Assembly: GCA_018400335.1 (NCBI GenBank)
Contig: JAGYMT010000063.1
Location: 1 to 7,796 of the forward strand
Length of the DNA: 7,796 nt
Source of the DNA: Kiritimatiellia bacterium
Lineage (GTDB): Bacteria > Verrucomicrobiota > Kiritimatiellia > JAAZAB01
Direction of reading: 5' to 3'
In this document: one piece after another, positions 7,179 through 7,796 of the stretch
How positions within the stretch are numbered: position 1 is the stretch's first letter
Layout of the letters: the number at the start of each line of letters is the position of its first letter
The notes under the pieces: model-generated
Database searches by the model: none
Seen by the model: only the letters and a program-made list of their open reading frames with translations
Told to the model about the DNA's origin: nothing
Made by a program: the position numbers and the translations under genes

Positions 7179-7199
7179 CGCCGACGAGATAAGTCGGCG
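7179..7199. other. Perfect 7-bp stem-loop downstream of the GH172 gene
   Basis: CGCCGAC (7179-7185) and GTCGGCG (7193-7199) are perfectly complementary around the 7-nt loop GAGATAA. No T-tract follows on either strand, so it is not a classical intrinsic terminator. It starts exactly where the coding-like stretch ends and could stabilise a transcript 3' end or mark a processing site. Confidence 0.4.
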
Positions 7200-7327
7200 T
7201 GTCAAACGGGAAAGACGAAACTTCCGCATTTTGCTTCATGCAAGAGAGCGGAGTCCCGGTTATCGAGAAAGGTATTTCTTCAATCATGAGAAATTGGATG
7301 GTTGCGAATAGAGCCATCATCAAGCTA

Positions 7328-7360
7328 GCGGCCGGCCTTTGGATACTGCCGGCAGGCCGC
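7328..7360. other. GC-rich inverted repeat upstream of the oxidoreductase gene
   Basis: GCGGCC (7328-7333) pairs with GGCCGC (7355-7360). Inside, GCCGGC at 7331-7336 can alternatively pair with GCCGGC at 7348-7353 around an 11-nt loop. The two pairings overlap, so they are mutually exclusive folds. The element ends 56 nt before the ATG at 7417 and would lie in its leader if the promoter is upstream. No T-run follows. Confidence 0.35.
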
Positions 7361-7416
7361 GCCGGACGAGAAATGCTCGATCCTCACGAGGGATATTGAA
7401 AGCAAAGAGGTCATTC

Positions 7417-7796
7417 ATGGAAACATCATCCGACGTCATGCCATTGGTTCCCGCCCCGGACGCCATCCGCCTGGCGATGCTGGGCAGCAGCTCCGGGAAT
7501 GGCCATCCGTATTCCTGGAGCGCCATGTTCAACGGCTACGACCGGGAGCGTATGACCCGCGAATGCCCCTTCGCGGGCATTCCGGTTTATCTGAACAAGG
7601 AACCGGCCGAGACCCTGACCATCCCCGGCGCCAAGGTCACGCACATTTTCTGCACCGCCGAGGGCGGTTTCACCGCCGAACATGTCGCGCGGTGTTCGCT
7701 GATTCCCCACGTGGCGGAGAAACCCGAGGATGTGATCGGTCAAGTGGACGCCGTCATCCTGGCCACGGACGACGGCGCCGACCACGTTGGGCGGGC
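7417..7796 (+). CDS. Gfo/Idh/MocA-like NAD(P)-dependent oxidoreductase, N-terminal part (truncated by the window edge)
   Basis: The ATG is preceded by AAGAGG (7405-7410) at 6-nt spacing, and 126 full codons run to the right edge without a stop. Residues 17-31 (IRLAMLGSSSGNGHP) are the first strand and loop of a Rossmann fold, and DAVILATDDG (residues 111-120) is the typical strand-4 segment of the Gfo/Idh/MocA family. The loop has GSSSGNGHP rather than the usual GxGxxG fingerprint; from memory, this variant occurs in a subgroup with the GNGHPYSWSAMFNGYD block seen here at residues 27-42. The conserved EKP motif and the substrate domain lie beyond the window. Such enzymes oxidise or reduce sugars, inositols and sugar derivatives, which fits the upstream glycosidases. 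It follows GH172 on the same strand after 365 nt, so co-transcription is uncertain. Confidence 0.82.
   Translation, partial: METSSDVMPLVPAPDAIRLAMLGSSSGNGHPYSWSAMFNGYDRERMTRECPFAGIPVYLNKEPAETLTIPGAKVTHIFCTAEGGFTAEHVARCSLIPHVAEKPEDVIGQVDAVILATDDGADHVGR

Larger units (their letters stand above)
7052..7416. other. 365-nt intergenic gap between the GH172 and oxidoreductase genes
   Basis: No convincing complete gene lies here. The first 130 nt are coding-like in a frame different from the GH172 gene, then come a 7-bp hairpin (7179-7199), a low-complexity stretch without codon bias, and a GC-rich inverted repeat (7328-7360). The gap ends in AAGAGG (7405-7410), the ribosome binding site of the next gene. 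A further perfect 6-bp stem, CCCGGC/GCCGGG, lies at 7122-7136 within the coding-like part. I could not assign a promoter or an intrinsic terminator with a T-tract. Confidence 0.6.

Noticed and set aside
7199..7399. Possible 66-codon gene with a GTG start ending 17 nt before the oxidoreductase ATG
   Set aside because: No Shine-Dalgarno sequence precedes the GTG, its first bases form the 3' arm of a hairpin, codon use differs from the neighbours and no motif is visible.
1..7796. CRISPR array, tRNA, rRNA, insertion sequence or attachment site
   Set aside because: No regularly spaced repeats, cloverleaf-like segment, transposase motif, terminal inverted repeats or target duplications were found on either strand.

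Overview
The window reads as a chromosomal carbohydrate-metabolism locus from a GC-rich, Gram-negative-type bacterium. The best guess is a member of the Planctomycetota / Verrucomicrobiota / Lentisphaerota / Kiritimatiellota group. That guess rests on gene content (AraC regulator, very large secreted multidomain glycosidase-like protein, DUF2961/GH172 protein, Gfo/Idh/MocA oxidoreductase) and on wide, decayed-looking intergenic gaps. No rRNA or other phylogenetic marker is present, so the assignment is an inference.

Layout: (1) 1-456, minus strand: N-terminal 152 codons of a cupin-type AraC-family regulator running off the left edge. (2) 457-582: AT-rich divergent intergenic region with an extended -10 promoter candidate and an 11-bp direct repeat placed like an activator site. 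(3) 583-5115, plus: a 1510-residue secreted protein with a signal peptide, an N-terminal beta-rich region, an Ig-like domain, a GH66-like (dextranase/cycloisomaltooligosaccharide glucanotransferase-like) TIM barrel, a beta-sandwich, a class-I glutamine-amidotransferase-like domain and a helical HEAT-like tail. (4) 5116-5377: a gap with a decayed 10-bp tandem repeat, a 16-codon gene stub with its own Shine-Dalgarno sequence, and a small palindrome. (5) 5378-7051, plus: a GH172 (DUF2961) glycoside hydrolase with a C-terminal beta-sandwich and no signal peptide. (6) 7052-7416: a 365-nt gap with a coding-looking stretch in another frame (possible remnant or frameshifted tail) and two hairpins. (7) 7417-7796, plus: the first 126 codons of a Gfo/Idh/MocA-like oxidoreductase running off the right edge.

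Working model (inference): the AraC regulator senses a sugar and activates the divergent secreted GH66-like protein, which acts on a polysaccharide outside the cytoplasm. The GH172 enzyme then cleaves unusual furanosides (fructofuranosides or D-arabinofuranosides are known for the family), probably inside the cell, and the oxidoreductase processes a released sugar. The 262-nt and 365-nt gaps mean this is probably not one tight operon. No mobile element, CRISPR array, tRNA or rRNA was seen.
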